Assembly (NCBI GenBank): GCA_001563995.1
Contig: LKMV01000016.1
Coordinates: 1-14,868 of the forward strand
Source of the DNA: Nanohaloarchaea archaeon PL-Br10_U2g16
Lineage (GTDB): Archaea > Nanohalarchaeota > Nanosalinia > Nanosalinales > Nanosalinaceae
Reading direction: 5' to 3'
DNA length: 14,868 nucleotides
Position numbers and translations under genes: made by a program. Under the pieces are notes generated by a model, which saw only the letters and a list, made by a program, of their open reading frames with translations, did not search any database and was not told the origin of the DNA. Below, in pieces: positions 6,110 through 12,980 of the stretch (its first letter is position 1; every line of letters begins with the position of its first letter).

Positions 6110-6129
6110 ATACAACTTATGTAAAAAGT

Positions 6130-7728
6130 ATGGCAGATCAACCATTATTCTGGTCAGATCAGTTAGCTTTTGGAACCACCAGAAAATTCTCCGACGAGGA
6201 AACTTATGTATGTGCCTCAGGGATCTCTCCCTCAGGAATCGTACACGTAGGTAACTTTAGAGAAATAATTACCACGGATTTCGTTGTTAAGTCTCTAAAA
6301 AACATGGACGAGGACGTTAGATTTATCTACTCCTGGGACGACTACGATAGGTTTAGGAAAGTGCCTGCCAACGTACCGGATGAATGGGAAAAACATATCG
6401 GAAAACCTCTGACTAAGGTTCCATCGCCTGAAGACGGTTACGACTCTTACGCAGACTACTTTGAATCTCAGCTTGAGAGCCAGTTAGAGGATATGAAGAT
6501 GGATATAGAGTTCATCAGACAGACAGAGAAGTTTGAGAACTGTGAGTACGCAGATCTGATGAAGAAAGCTATGAATAATAGAAAGCAGATTAAGAAAATA
6601 CTTGACCAGTACAGGAGAGAGCCTCTGGAAAAACCTTACTACCCGATAAGAATCTACTGTAAAGAATGCGGGAAAGATTTCACCGATCCTACCGGTTACG
6701 ATGGAGAGTACACGGTAGAGTACAGATGTGAAGAATGTGAAGACAGCTTCGAGCTGAACTTCAAAGAAGAGCCCGGTGCAAAGCCTCCTTGGAGGGTCGA
6801 CTGGCCTATGAGATGGCATTACGAAGGAGTTAACTTTGAACCCGCAGGGAAAGAACACTCTGCATCAGGAGGTTCAAGGGATACGGCAAATGAGCTTGTA
6901 AAAGAGGTATACGGAGATGAGTATCCCGTACACCAGATGTACGAGTTTGTCACAAAGGACGGATCAAAGATATCCTCCAGCTCCGGAGAAAACGTCTTCA
7001 CGTTATCGCTACTGAAGGAAATCTACTCTCCGGCGATAATCAGGTTCCTGTTCTCAGGTACAAAGCCGAACAAAGCGTTTGAAATACCTGTAGAGTCTGA
7101 AGAGCTTCTACAACGTTACAAGAACTTCGACAAGATAGAGTCAGCATACTTTAATCCGGAAGAGGCGAAGGATGAAAAACAGAGAGAGCAGTGGGAAAGG
7201 ATATACGAGCTATCTATGGTCGATATACCGGATGAAGAGCCTGTAAGAGTCCCTTTCAAACATGCAACACTCATCTCCCAAGTAATACCTGAAGAAGACT
7301 GGGAGGAGAAAGCCCTTGAGAGCTTGAAAGACACAGGACATATACCGGAAGATATATCTGAAACTAACATAGAAAGGGTTATCGAAAGGCTTCACAGAGC
7401 CAGAAACTGGGCCAGAGATTACGCACCTGAAAAATACAGGTACAAGATCAACGCAGAGATTTCTGACAATGTAGAAGACCAGCTTTCGAACGACCAAGTA
7501 GAAGCTGTAAGGATGATGGCAGAAAGGCTTGATGAAGAACAGTTCAACGGTACCGATAGCCTTGATTCCGCTATCTTTGATATCAAGGACGAGTCAGAGC
7601 TGGATACCGGAGAGTTCTTCACCACCATGTACAAGGTAATCCTGAACAGGGAACAAGGACCTAGACTTTCCACCTTGATCATGTCGGTCGGCCAGGAAGA
7701 CACCAAGAACATACTCGAACAGCTTTAG
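6130..7728 (+). CDS. lysS: Lysyl-tRNA synthetase, class I
   Basis: A 532-residue enzyme charging tRNA-Lys, of the class I type found in most archaea and few bacteria. The HIGH-like motif is SGIVHVGN (36-42) and the KMSKS-like motif is K280-I-S-S-S284. Two cysteine pairs, C177/C180 (CKECG) and C200/C203 (CEECE), form the zinc knuckle in the connecting region. The C-terminal helical domain from about 330 is the anticodon-binding part. Length and domain order are normal. The ATG is about 27 bp from the shared A/T promoter element, so the mRNA is probably leaderless. The rhomboid gene follows after 41 bp and may be co-transcribed. Confidence 0.95.
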   Translation: MADQPLFWSDQLAFGTTRKFSDEETYVCASGISPSGIVHVGNFREIITTDFVVKSLKNMDEDVRFIYSWDDYDRFRKVPANVPDEWEKHIGKPLTKVPSPEDGYDSYADYFESQLESQLEDMKMDIEFIRQTEKFENCEYADLMKKAMNNRKQIKKILDQYRREPLEKPYYPIRIYCKECGKDFTDPTGYDGEYTVEYRCEECEDSFELNFKEEPGAKPPWRVDWPMRWHYEGVNFEPAGKEHSASGGSRDTANELVKEVYGDEYPVHQMYEFVTKDGSKISSSSGENVFTLSLLKEIYSPAIIRFLFSGTKPNKAFEIPVESEELLQRYKNFDKIESAYFNPEEAKDEKQREQWERIYELSMVDIPDEEPVRVPFKHATLISQVIPEEDWEEKALESLKDTGHIPEDISETNIERVIERLHRARNWARDYAPEKYRYKINAEISDNVEDQLSNDQVEAVRMMAERLDEEQFNGTDSLDSAIFDIKDESELDTGEFFTTMYKVILNREQGPRLSTLIMSVGQEDTKNILEQL

Positions 7729-7769
7729 CTGTAAAAAGAAGTTAAAACAACAGGAGTGAAAAATAAGAT

Positions 7770-8423
7770 ATGGCCGCCGAGGAACCCGAATCCCCTTTAA
7801 CTTTCTATGCATTAGGTTTCAGCGCGTTCCTCGGATTTTTCTACTCCCTACAGTTTTTTTACGGATTCAACCCCGGATACATGGCGTATGAGTCACCCTG
7901 GTGGAAGTTTTTCACATCAATCTTCGGCCATTCCGGTCTAGAACATCTTTTGAACAATCTTTTCTTCATAGGACTTTTCGGAACAGTATATGAAAGATAT
8001 ACATCAGGAACTATGTTCTTCACAACATTTCTGGTATCTGCCTTGACCGCCAACCTGACAGCTTTCATATTTTTCACCGAATCATTCATTATCGGGGCAT
8101 CAGGCGGAGCAATGGGAATTCTAGCTGCATTAGCCGTCTACAAGCCGAGACAGATCGGTCTTGCTCTTGGAGTTCCACTTCCGATGTGGGCGGTTCTTAT
8201 AGTATACATCCTAATAGATACCGTCGGTCTCGCAGGTACAAACAGTATTGCCAATGAAGCACATCTATTTGGGATGTTTACAGGCGCTATGATAGGCTAC
8301 AGTTTGAGAAGTAAAGATAAAGATGAGGAAAATGAAGAGAAAGATAAAGATAAAACTGAGACAGAGGAGGAAATGTGGGAGGAGAAAATACGTAGATGGG
8401 AAGAAAAATATATGATGAATTAA
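7770..8423 (+). CDS. Rhomboid-family intramembrane serine protease
   Basis: 217 residues with about six membrane helices. The catalytic Ser is S111 in IIGASGGAMG and the catalytic His is H165 in NEAHLFGMFTG. The conserved HSGLEHLLNN stretch (54-63) matches the usual rhomboid H-x2-x2-H-x2-N motif in helix 2. After the last helix (about 178) there is a charged, Lys/Asp/Glu-rich tail of roughly 37 residues on the cytosolic side, unusual for a minimal rhomboid. CAGGAG lies 12-17 nt before the ATG. It is downstream of lysS and convergent with the Gln-rich gene 9 bp away. With the M50 protease, this gives two intramembrane protease families within 4 kb. Substrates cannot be inferred. Confidence 0.9.
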   Translation: MAAEEPESPLTFYALGFSAFLGFFYSLQFFYGFNPGYMAYESPWWKFFTSIFGHSGLEHLLNNLFFIGLFGTVYERYTSGTMFFTTFLVSALTANLTAFIFFTESFIIGASGGAMGILAALAVYKPRQIGLALGVPLPMWAVLIVYILIDTVGLAGTNSIANEAHLFGMFTGAMIGYSLRSKDKDEENEEKDKDKTETEEEMWEEKIRRWEEKYMMN

Positions 8424-8432
8424 AAGAAGGGG

Positions 8433-8954
8433 TTATAGAGGGTTGAAGTCCTGTTTATCATCCGATTCCTCTTCTTCTACATCAGGCTCCCCTTCAAGCA
8501 TATCCTCCGAGAGGTCTTCAGACCCTTCCTTACCATGAGATCCGGACGATGAGCTATGGGAGTTGTTTCTCTGAGTTCGGTTTCCGCCTTGATTCTGTCG
8601 AGCCTGGTTTCTCCCCTGCTGTCGTTTAGAACCGTTTTGATTCTCTTGCTGTCGAGACTGCTGTTTGTTTCCATGTGACTGAGTCTTCTGGTTCGGCTGT
8701 TGTTTCTTTTTCTGTGTGCTTTGTCCTTGCGGCTGCCGTTTCTGTTTTTGAGACTGCATCTGTTGCTGTTGTTGAGCCTGTTGCTGCTGTAGCTGTTCTA
8801 CAAACTGATCTGTATCTACGCCGGCTTCGTCTAATAACTGAAGCTTTTTCTGAAGCTGGGAGTTAACTATCTGTAAAAGCCTTGAAAGCTCTTTTTTCTC
8901 GTGTAGAAGGGTTTCAACTGCGCCTTTATGTCTGCCTATCTCTTCGGATGTCAT
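8433..8954 (-). CDS. Gln-rich disordered protein with N-terminal coiled coil
   Basis: 173 residues. Residues 1-62 form a likely coiled coil or helical hairpin (KGAVETLLHEKKELSRLLQIVNSQLQKKLQLLDEAG). Residues 63-135 are a low-complexity Gln/Asn/Lys/Arg region with runs of Q, then a Ser-rich stretch, and residues 140-173 are acidic. There are 38 glutamines in total (22%). The middle is basic and the end strongly acidic, a charge-segregated pattern often seen in proteins that bind nucleic acid or form condensates. A TATA-like TTTTTTAAC lies about 26 bp before the ATG, so it appears to have its own promoter although it follows two same-strand genes. No family is recognised. AACAGTT occurs twice, 17 bp apart, just before the start. 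Confidence 0.75.
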   Translation of the reverse strand: MTSEEIGRHKGAVETLLHEKKELSRLLQIVNSQLQKKLQLLDEAGVDTDQFVEQLQQQQAQQQQQMQSQKQKRQPQGQSTQKKKQQPNQKTQSHGNKQQSRQQENQNGSKRQQGRNQARQNQGGNRTQRNNSHSSSSGSHGKEGSEDLSEDMLEGEPDVEEEESDDKQDFNPL

Positions 8955-8997
8955 AACTGTTTATTTGTTTCAACTGTTAAAAAATAACTCGGCACCG

Positions 8998-9315
8998 TCA
9001 GTCTTCGGTATTTCTAGGCTTCAACCCTGTCAGCTTACTCCGGTGTTCTTCATACTCCTGAAATGAATCTTCCAACTCGCAACCATCTAACTCCTTATAG
9101 GATACCGTCTCCTCAACTGTCAGCTCTATACTTTTGTCCCGATCCGAAATGATATAATCCGTTTCCCGGTTGTAAGGTCCTTTCTCCATTAGAAGTCCGT
9201 CTCTAAAACTGCCCCTTCTCTCAACCGTATAGCCTCTCTGCTTCCAAAGGTTTTCCAGCTCATCGGTCGATTCGGAGAAGTTAAACCCATCTATCAGCTC
9301 AACCAGACTTACCAT
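8998..9315 (-). CDS. Conserved-looking hypothetical protein, 105 residues
   Basis: A soluble, mixed alpha/beta acidic protein (starts MVSLVELIDGFNFSE, ends RNTED), with one cysteine (C79) and no membrane helix. GSFRDGLLMEKGPYNRETDYIISDRDKSIELTVEETVSY reads like a small beta-sheet domain. Function is unknown. It starts 28 bp after the TraB-like gene in the same direction, so an operon is likely. The gap is filled almost entirely by an inverted repeat (9317-9340), which may control it separately. The frame has no lysine-poor or repeat bias suggesting noise. Confidence 0.65.
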   Translation of the reverse strand: MVSLVELIDGFNFSESTDELENLWKQRGYTVERRGSFRDGLLMEKGPYNRETDYIISDRDKSIELTVEETVSYKELDGCELEDSFQEYEEHRSKLTGLKPRNTED

Positions 9316-9316
9316 A

Positions 9317-9340
9317 AATGTTTGCTATGTCTCAAACATT
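9317..9340. promoter_or_regulatory. Inverted repeat in the TraB-hypothetical gap
   Basis: AATGTTTG (9317-9324) and CAAACATT (9333-9340) are perfect 8-bp arms separated by 8 bp. On the minus strand the 3' arm ends 1 nt before the ATG at 9315. It could be an operator or an intercistronic RNA hairpin limiting access to the start codon. Both arms share the CAAACAT half-site with the palindrome at 606-625. Confidence 0.5.
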
Positions 9341-9343
9341 AAA

Positions 9344-10474
9344 TCAACCGATTATCAAGGATGCGATATAGCCGGCTGAGACAAAAGTTGCTATCGCGCT
9401 CCCTAAGGTTACAAGCACGAAGGTGAGAAGTATTCTACCTACCTGATTACCCCAGAGATCCCTGTAGCTGTCTATATAAGCTATGGACTCAAGCTCCTCG
9501 ACGGAAGGCTGGTGGAACTTAGCTTCGAAGTACCCTGCAACCATCCCTGCTCCTATACCAGGATTAAGAGATGTAAAAGGAGCTGAAACAAAGGAGACAG
9601 CCCAGGTTGAAAGATGTGATCTCGCAGCTATAGCGCCTAACATAGATAGAGAGGCGTTCGCCAGCACCCAGAACCTTGTAGCCTGGAAACCTGTCTCAAA
9701 ACCTATCTGGTAAAAGCTATATCCTAGCATACCGATTATAAATGCAGGTAGACCATATTTAACAGTTTTAAGCCATGGAAAACCTTTTCCTGCTGGCTCT
9801 ACGCTGTACTCTCTCTTTTCTTTCAAGGCTTCCGACATTCCGTCTACATGTGCCGCTCCTACAACAACTACCGCATGTTCAAACTGCTGTTCCAGAAGCC
9901 TCTCGGCCATATAATCGTTTCTCTCATCAAGCAGTGTCTCCTTTACCGATGGAAGGTACTGTTCTAGTTCATCGACCAAAGAGTCCAGAAGCCTCTGCTC
10001 CTTCAGCTCTTCAACATCCATCTGCTCTTCAGCCATGAAAAGCGCTGATACAAGCTTCATCTTCTCCCAGAAGCTTAACTTGTTGAATGCTCTAGACAAA
10101 GTTTCATTTATATCCCTGTCAAGAAGACTGTAACCGATTGAGTTTTCTTCAGCTACCTGAACCGCTTCAAGAAGCTCTTCGCCCGGCTTTATATCATGTT
10201 CAATACCTAGCCTCTTCTGATAGATTGAAAGCATTAGATTCATGAAAAGAAGGAATCCTTTACCCTCTCTGATAGCCTCAGATACCTTTAGATCCCTCCA
10301 ACCCGAACCGTCTTTCAGGGAATCAAGCCGGGATTCGTCCAACTCTACACCTACCAGGTCCGGATCCAGCTGCTCTATCGTTTCTCTAACTTCTTTCTTT
10401 GACTGCTCGGATACATGGGCGGTACCTACCATTGTGACCTTTCTGCTGTCGCCCAGCTCGAGCTCTCTCTTCAT
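9344..10474 (-). CDS. TraB/PrgY family membrane protein
   Basis: A 376-residue protein of the TraB/PrgY-GumN superfamily (related to Tiki proteases, also implicated in pheromone shutdown in enterococci). Family motifs are visible: GTAHVS (17-22), VGVELDESR (41-49), DERNDYMAERL (183-193) and GAAHVDGM (206-213), which contribute the conserved Glu/His residues of the active cleft. The C-terminal third has membrane segments at about 238-258, 268-290, 296-314 and 348-374. The cellular role in archaea is not established. The TATA box at 10498-10509 is about 29 bp upstream. It heads a minus-strand group with the 105-residue protein and perhaps the Gln-rich protein. Confidence 0.88.
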   Translation of the reverse strand: MKRELELGDSRKVTMVGTAHVSEQSKKEVRETIEQLDPDLVGVELDESRLDSLKDGSGWRDLKVSEAIREGKGFLLFMNLMLSIYQKRLGIEHDIKPGEELLEAVQVAEENSIGYSLLDRDINETLSRAFNKLSFWEKMKLVSALFMAEEQMDVEELKEQRLLDSLVDELEQYLPSVKETLLDERNDYMAERLLEQQFEHAVVVVGAAHVDGMSEALKEKREYSVEPAGKGFPWLKTVKYGLPAFIIGMLGYSFYQIGFETGFQATRFWVLANASLSMLGAIAARSHLSTWAVSFVSAPFTSLNPGIGAGMVAGYFEAKFHQPSVEELESIAYIDSYRDLWGNQVGRILLTFVLVTLGSAIATFVSAGYIASLIIG

Positions 10475-10497
10475 ACCAAAGTATTCCCGACCGCCGT

Positions 10498-10509
10498 TTA
10501 TATATAAAG
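10498..10509 (-). promoter_or_regulatory. TATA box of the TraB-like gene
   Basis: TTTATATATAAA, a fully symmetrical TATA element, lies about 29 bp before the ATG at 10474. Because it is palindromic it could also fire towards the thermonuclease gene at 10572, giving a leader of about 40 nt. Confidence 0.5.
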
Positions 10510-10571
10510 AAACGGTTTACTGCTACATTAGACCTTAGCTTCTTTACAGTTTCAGCCCCAAACGGAGATAC

Positions 10572-11123
10572 ATGGACCTAAACCAACGATTGGTGCTTGG
10601 ACTGTTAACAGTTGCCTTTTTTTCAGGAGCTGTTATATACAGCATGGACGACAGCGGTTATGAAGAGCCTGTCGAGGCAGAGGTAACCCGTGTTATCGAC
10701 GGAGACACTATTGAAGTATCAATAGACGGCGAAACAGAGACCGTAAGGTTTATCGGTATGGATACACCCGAGATACATTCTGAAAACAACCCCGAATACT
10801 TTGAAGGAGTTCCGGACAGTCCGGAAGGTGAGAAATGTCTAGAGAGATGGGCGAAAAAATCTACAGAGTACGTTGAACAGGAGTTAAACGGTAGTACTGT
10901 AGAACTGAAGTATGAAGGGGATAGAATGGACCGTTATGACAGGCTAAGGGCTCATATCGTAATTGATGGTGAGAAACTTAACTATCGGCTGGTAGAGAAA
11001 GGATATGCTACAACTTTTCCTGTAGAGTTTGAGAACAGATCCGATTTTGAATCGGCTGAAGAATCTGCAAGGAACGAAGCTAAAAACATGTGGGGATGTC
11101 CTGAAAGTATTTCTCTAAGCTGA
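10572..11123 (+). CDS. Membrane-anchored or secreted thermonuclease (SNase family)
   Basis: 183 residues. An N-terminal hydrophobic segment (7-23) is a signal anchor or signal peptide without an obvious cleavage or lipobox site. The nuclease fold follows: RVIDGDTIEV (40-49), VRFIGMDTPE (58-67) with R59, D64 and E67, and DRYDRLRAHI (120-129) with R124, equivalent to the R35, D40, E43 and R87 set of staphylococcal nuclease as recalled. C89 and C176 could form a disulfide outside the cell. It would degrade DNA or RNA outside the membrane with Ca2+. CGGAGATAC before the ATG supplies a Shine-Dalgarno. The last 9 bp overlap the gatC 3' end on the other strand. In a host-dependent cell it could feed nucleotide salvage (inference). 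Confidence 0.9.
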   Translation: MDLNQRLVLGLLTVAFFSGAVIYSMDDSGYEEPVEAEVTRVIDGDTIEVSIDGETETVRFIGMDTPEIHSENNPEYFEGVPDSPEGEKCLERWAKKSTEYVEQELNGSTVELKYEGDRMDRYDRLRAHIVIDGEKLNYRLVEKGYATTFPVEFENRSDFESAEESARNEAKNMWGCPESISLS

Positions 11124-11393
11124 AGGGCCTTTAAAGTATCCGTCTTCTTCATTTTCCGTATTTTTGAAGACCTGTTCTTTTTCAAGGCAGTCACCTGGTT
11201 TGTCATCCCTTGACTTAGGCTTAACATCAACAGGATGGAACGCAGGCTCCACATCCTCGGTATCTATCTCATCGATAGTCTCAAACATCTCAAGTATGTT
11301 TTCAAAGTCTTCTGCAAACTTTTCAGTCTCTCCATCCTCAAGATTAATCCTGGCGTTCTCCGCTACCTCCTTCACATCAGACTTATCTACCAT
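11115..11393 (-). CDS. gatC: Asp/Glu-tRNA amidotransferase subunit C
   Basis: A 92-residue small subunit of GatCAB, which converts Glu-tRNA(Gln) or Asp-tRNA(Asn) to the amide forms; GatC stabilises GatA. Recognisable features are the N-terminal helices with VKEVAENARINLEDGETEKFAEDFENILEMFETIDEID and the C-terminal extended segment with EDVEPAFHPVDV, ending in REDKPGDCLEKEQV-type sequence and a short tail. Length is normal. It stands alone here; gatA and gatB are not in the window. It is convergent with the nuclease gene (9-bp overlap). No clear TATA box was found upstream. Confidence 0.92.
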   Translation of the reverse strand: MVDKSDVKEVAENARINLEDGETEKFAEDFENILEMFETIDEIDTEDVEPAFHPVDVKPKSRDDKPGDCLEKEQVFKNTENEEDGYFKGPSA

Positions 11394-11583
11394 AGATACT
11401 ACCTATCACGGAAAGCTTTTGAAAATATCCTGTTTTTTGGAGAATTTATTGAGATGATAAACCAATCATATCTGAGGTATTCTAAGGACCGGATTTTCTC
11501 AACTCGTGAACGTTCCTGAACGGTCCGTGAACAATGAGTGTTTGTTTATATTGAACATTCTATATTTTACGGATAATACTAAC
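11394..11583. other. Intergenic region with helically phased TGAAC repeats
   Basis: No credible gene was found. TGAAC occurs at 11507, 11517 and 11528, spaced 10 and 11 bp (one DNA turn), and again at 11552. Within it, CGTTCctGAACG and ACGGtCCGT are short dyads. The cluster is 30-75 bp upstream of the TATA box at 11584, a plausible position for an activator or repressor of the downstream RNA. A 21-codon frame from ATG at 11455 has no supporting signals. Confidence 0.4.
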
Positions 11584-11592
11584 CTTTATAAA
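11584..11592 (+). promoter_or_regulatory. TATA box for the multi-hairpin RNA
   Basis: CTTTATAAA preceded by AAC, a good archaeal TATA match. Transcription would start near 11614, about 20 nt before the first TTGGGC hairpin. Confidence 0.55.
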
Positions 11593-11613
11593 CCGCCAAT
11601 GTAAATAGTAAGA

Positions 11614-11795
11614 TAGGAGAATCATATTTCAGAGTTTCGTCTTTGGGCGGACGAAATTCGAAACGTATTCATGTGTCAACTCGTTTGGGCGCGAGTTTGA
11701 TCGAATCGGATTCGACTTGGGCGTTGAATCCAATCATTGGGCGAATACATTTGGGCATGCATTCAAAGACTTCTATCGTAGAATTAGGTATGGCT
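11614..11795 (+). ncRNA. Putative multi-hairpin RNA displaying UUGGGC loops
   Basis: TTGGGC occurs five times (11643, 11685, 11717, 11737, 11751). Four copies are exactly the apical loop of a hairpin. H1: TTTCGTC/GACGAAA (11635-11656). H2: AACTCG/CGAGTT (11678-11697). H3: GGATTCGAC/GTTGAATCC (11708-11731, one G-U pair). H4: GAATACAT/ATGCATTC (11743-11764, one mismatch). In H1 and H2 a U-G pair can close the same six-base loop. Stems differ in sequence while the loop is constant, as expected if the loop is the functional part. A short stem TTCTA/TAGAA (11771-11783) follows. No long open frame covers the region. Ends are estimated from the TATA boxes at 11584 and 11797. It may be a free RNA or part of a long ftsZ leader. 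Confidence 0.6.
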
Positions 11796-11796
11796 A

Positions 11797-11805
11797 CTTA
11801 TAAAG
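11797..11805 (+). promoter_or_regulatory. TATA box for ftsZ
   Basis: CTTATAAAG lies 63-71 bp before the ftsZ ATG. A start near 11827 would give a leader of about 41 nt. This is separate from the box at 11584, which supports the upstream RNA being its own unit, although read-through is possible. Confidence 0.5.
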
Positions 11806-11867
11806 GTTAGGTGTAGCTCTACCGTTGCAATCAATCACATCACTTAATGATCAAAGGTCGATATTAG

Positions 11868-12932
11868 ATGGAATCAATAATAGACAACTCAGAGTCTTCA
11901 ACAGACACCGAAAATCTTGACGACGTAAAAGATGCTAGAATTGTTGTAGTTGGAGTAGGAGGAGCCGGTAATAACCAAGTAACAAGAATTCAGAAGAAAG
12001 ACGTTTCCGGAGCCGATACTGTAGCTATTAATACTGACAAACAGCACCTTGAAATGGCTTCTGCCGATAGAAAAATATTAATTGGAAAAGAGCTAACAAA
12101 AGGACTTGGAGCAGGAGGAAAACCTGACCAAGGAGCCAGAAGCGCAGAAGAAAACAGAGCAGAGCTACGCTCACTGTTCAAAGATGCTGACATGGTATTC
12201 CTTACTGCCGGAATGGGAGGAGGAACAGGTACAGGAGCAACACCTGTGCTAGCAGAGATAGCTAGAAAGGAAGACTGTATCGTAATCGGAACAGTAACTA
12301 TGCCTTTCGAGATCGAAGGCGCCAGAATGTCAAAGGCAGAAGAAGGACTTTACAGACTAAGACAGCATGTGGACACAGCAATTGTAATTGAGAACGACAG
12401 ACTACTTGATATCGCTGGAGATATGCCGCTGGATCAAGCTTTCGGAGTAGCCGATGAGCTGATTACAACAATGATCAAAGGAGTTACCGAGACAATCTCC
12501 GAACCTTCGCTTGTCAACCTGGATTACGCTGACGTTCAGGCAATAATGAACGAAGGAGGAGTAGCAGTTGTAGGATATGGAGAGAGCAATACAAACAACA
12601 AAGGAGAAGAAGCGATCCATGAGGCTCTAAGCAACCCGCTACTGGATGTTGACTTCGAAGGAGCTAACGGAGCTCTAATGCATGTAGCAGGAGGAACAGA
12701 TCTAACACTTAACGAGATCAACGATGTAGGACAACATGTGAAGACAAGGCTTGACAACCACGCCCAAGTGATCTGGGGTGCACGTGTAGAGGAAGAGCTT
12801 GATGGAAAGCTACAGGTAATCTCAATCATAACAGGGGTAGAGTCACCTTACGTCCTTGGAGAAGTAGAGGAAGAACAGGAGACGGAAGTATCCGGAGACG
12901 TAAACGACCTAGGGATCGAGGTTATAGAATAA
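11868..12932 (+). CDS. ftsZ: Cell division protein FtsZ, FtsZ2-type
   Basis: A 354-residue tubulin-like GTPase that polymerises into the division ring. The G-box is GMGGGTGTGATP (115-126). GVGGAGNN (29-36) contacts the nucleotide. The T7-loop synergy motif is N217-L-D219-Y-A-D222, so GTP hydrolysis residues are intact. ADTVAINTDKQHL, GKELTKGLGAGG and NPLLDVDFEGANGALMHVAGG match recalled haloarchaeal FtsZ2 better than FtsZ1. The first 22 residues are an acidic, flexible extension and the C-terminal tail from about 325 is acidic. There is no strong Shine-Dalgarno. The gene sits between two structured intergenic elements, so its leader and its 3' end both deserve attention. Confidence 0.95.
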   Translation: MESIIDNSESSTDTENLDDVKDARIVVVGVGGAGNNQVTRIQKKDVSGADTVAINTDKQHLEMASADRKILIGKELTKGLGAGGKPDQGARSAEENRAELRSLFKDADMVFLTAGMGGGTGTGATPVLAEIARKEDCIVIGTVTMPFEIEGARMSKAEEGLYRLRQHVDTAIVIENDRLLDIAGDMPLDQAFGVADELITTMIKGVTETISEPSLVNLDYADVQAIMNEGGVAVVGYGESNTNNKGEEAIHEALSNPLLDVDFEGANGALMHVAGGTDLTLNEINDVGQHVKTRLDNHAQVIWGARVEEELDGKLQVISIITGVESPYVLGEVEEEQETEVSGDVNDLGIEVIE

Positions 12933-12980
12933 CCTCATCCTCTTTCATCCGATTATATTCCCCCCACACATACATATTTC

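Noticed and set aside
11455..11520. 21-codon + frame upstream of the multi-hairpin RNA
   Set aside because: No TATA box at a suitable distance, no Shine-Dalgarno and no recognisable sequence character; it overlaps the TGAAC repeats.
11701..11715. TCGAATC-G-GATTCGA palindrome as a protein operator
   Set aside because: It overlaps the 5' arm of hairpin H3 within the putative RNA. The hairpin explanation accounts for the flanking bases too, although a DNA site cannot be excluded.
11643..11756. TTGGGC repeats as a CRISPR or direct-repeat array
   Set aside because: The repeat is only 6-8 bases, spacing is irregular (42, 32, 20 and 14), and each copy is flanked by its own inverted arms, so hairpin loops explain it better.
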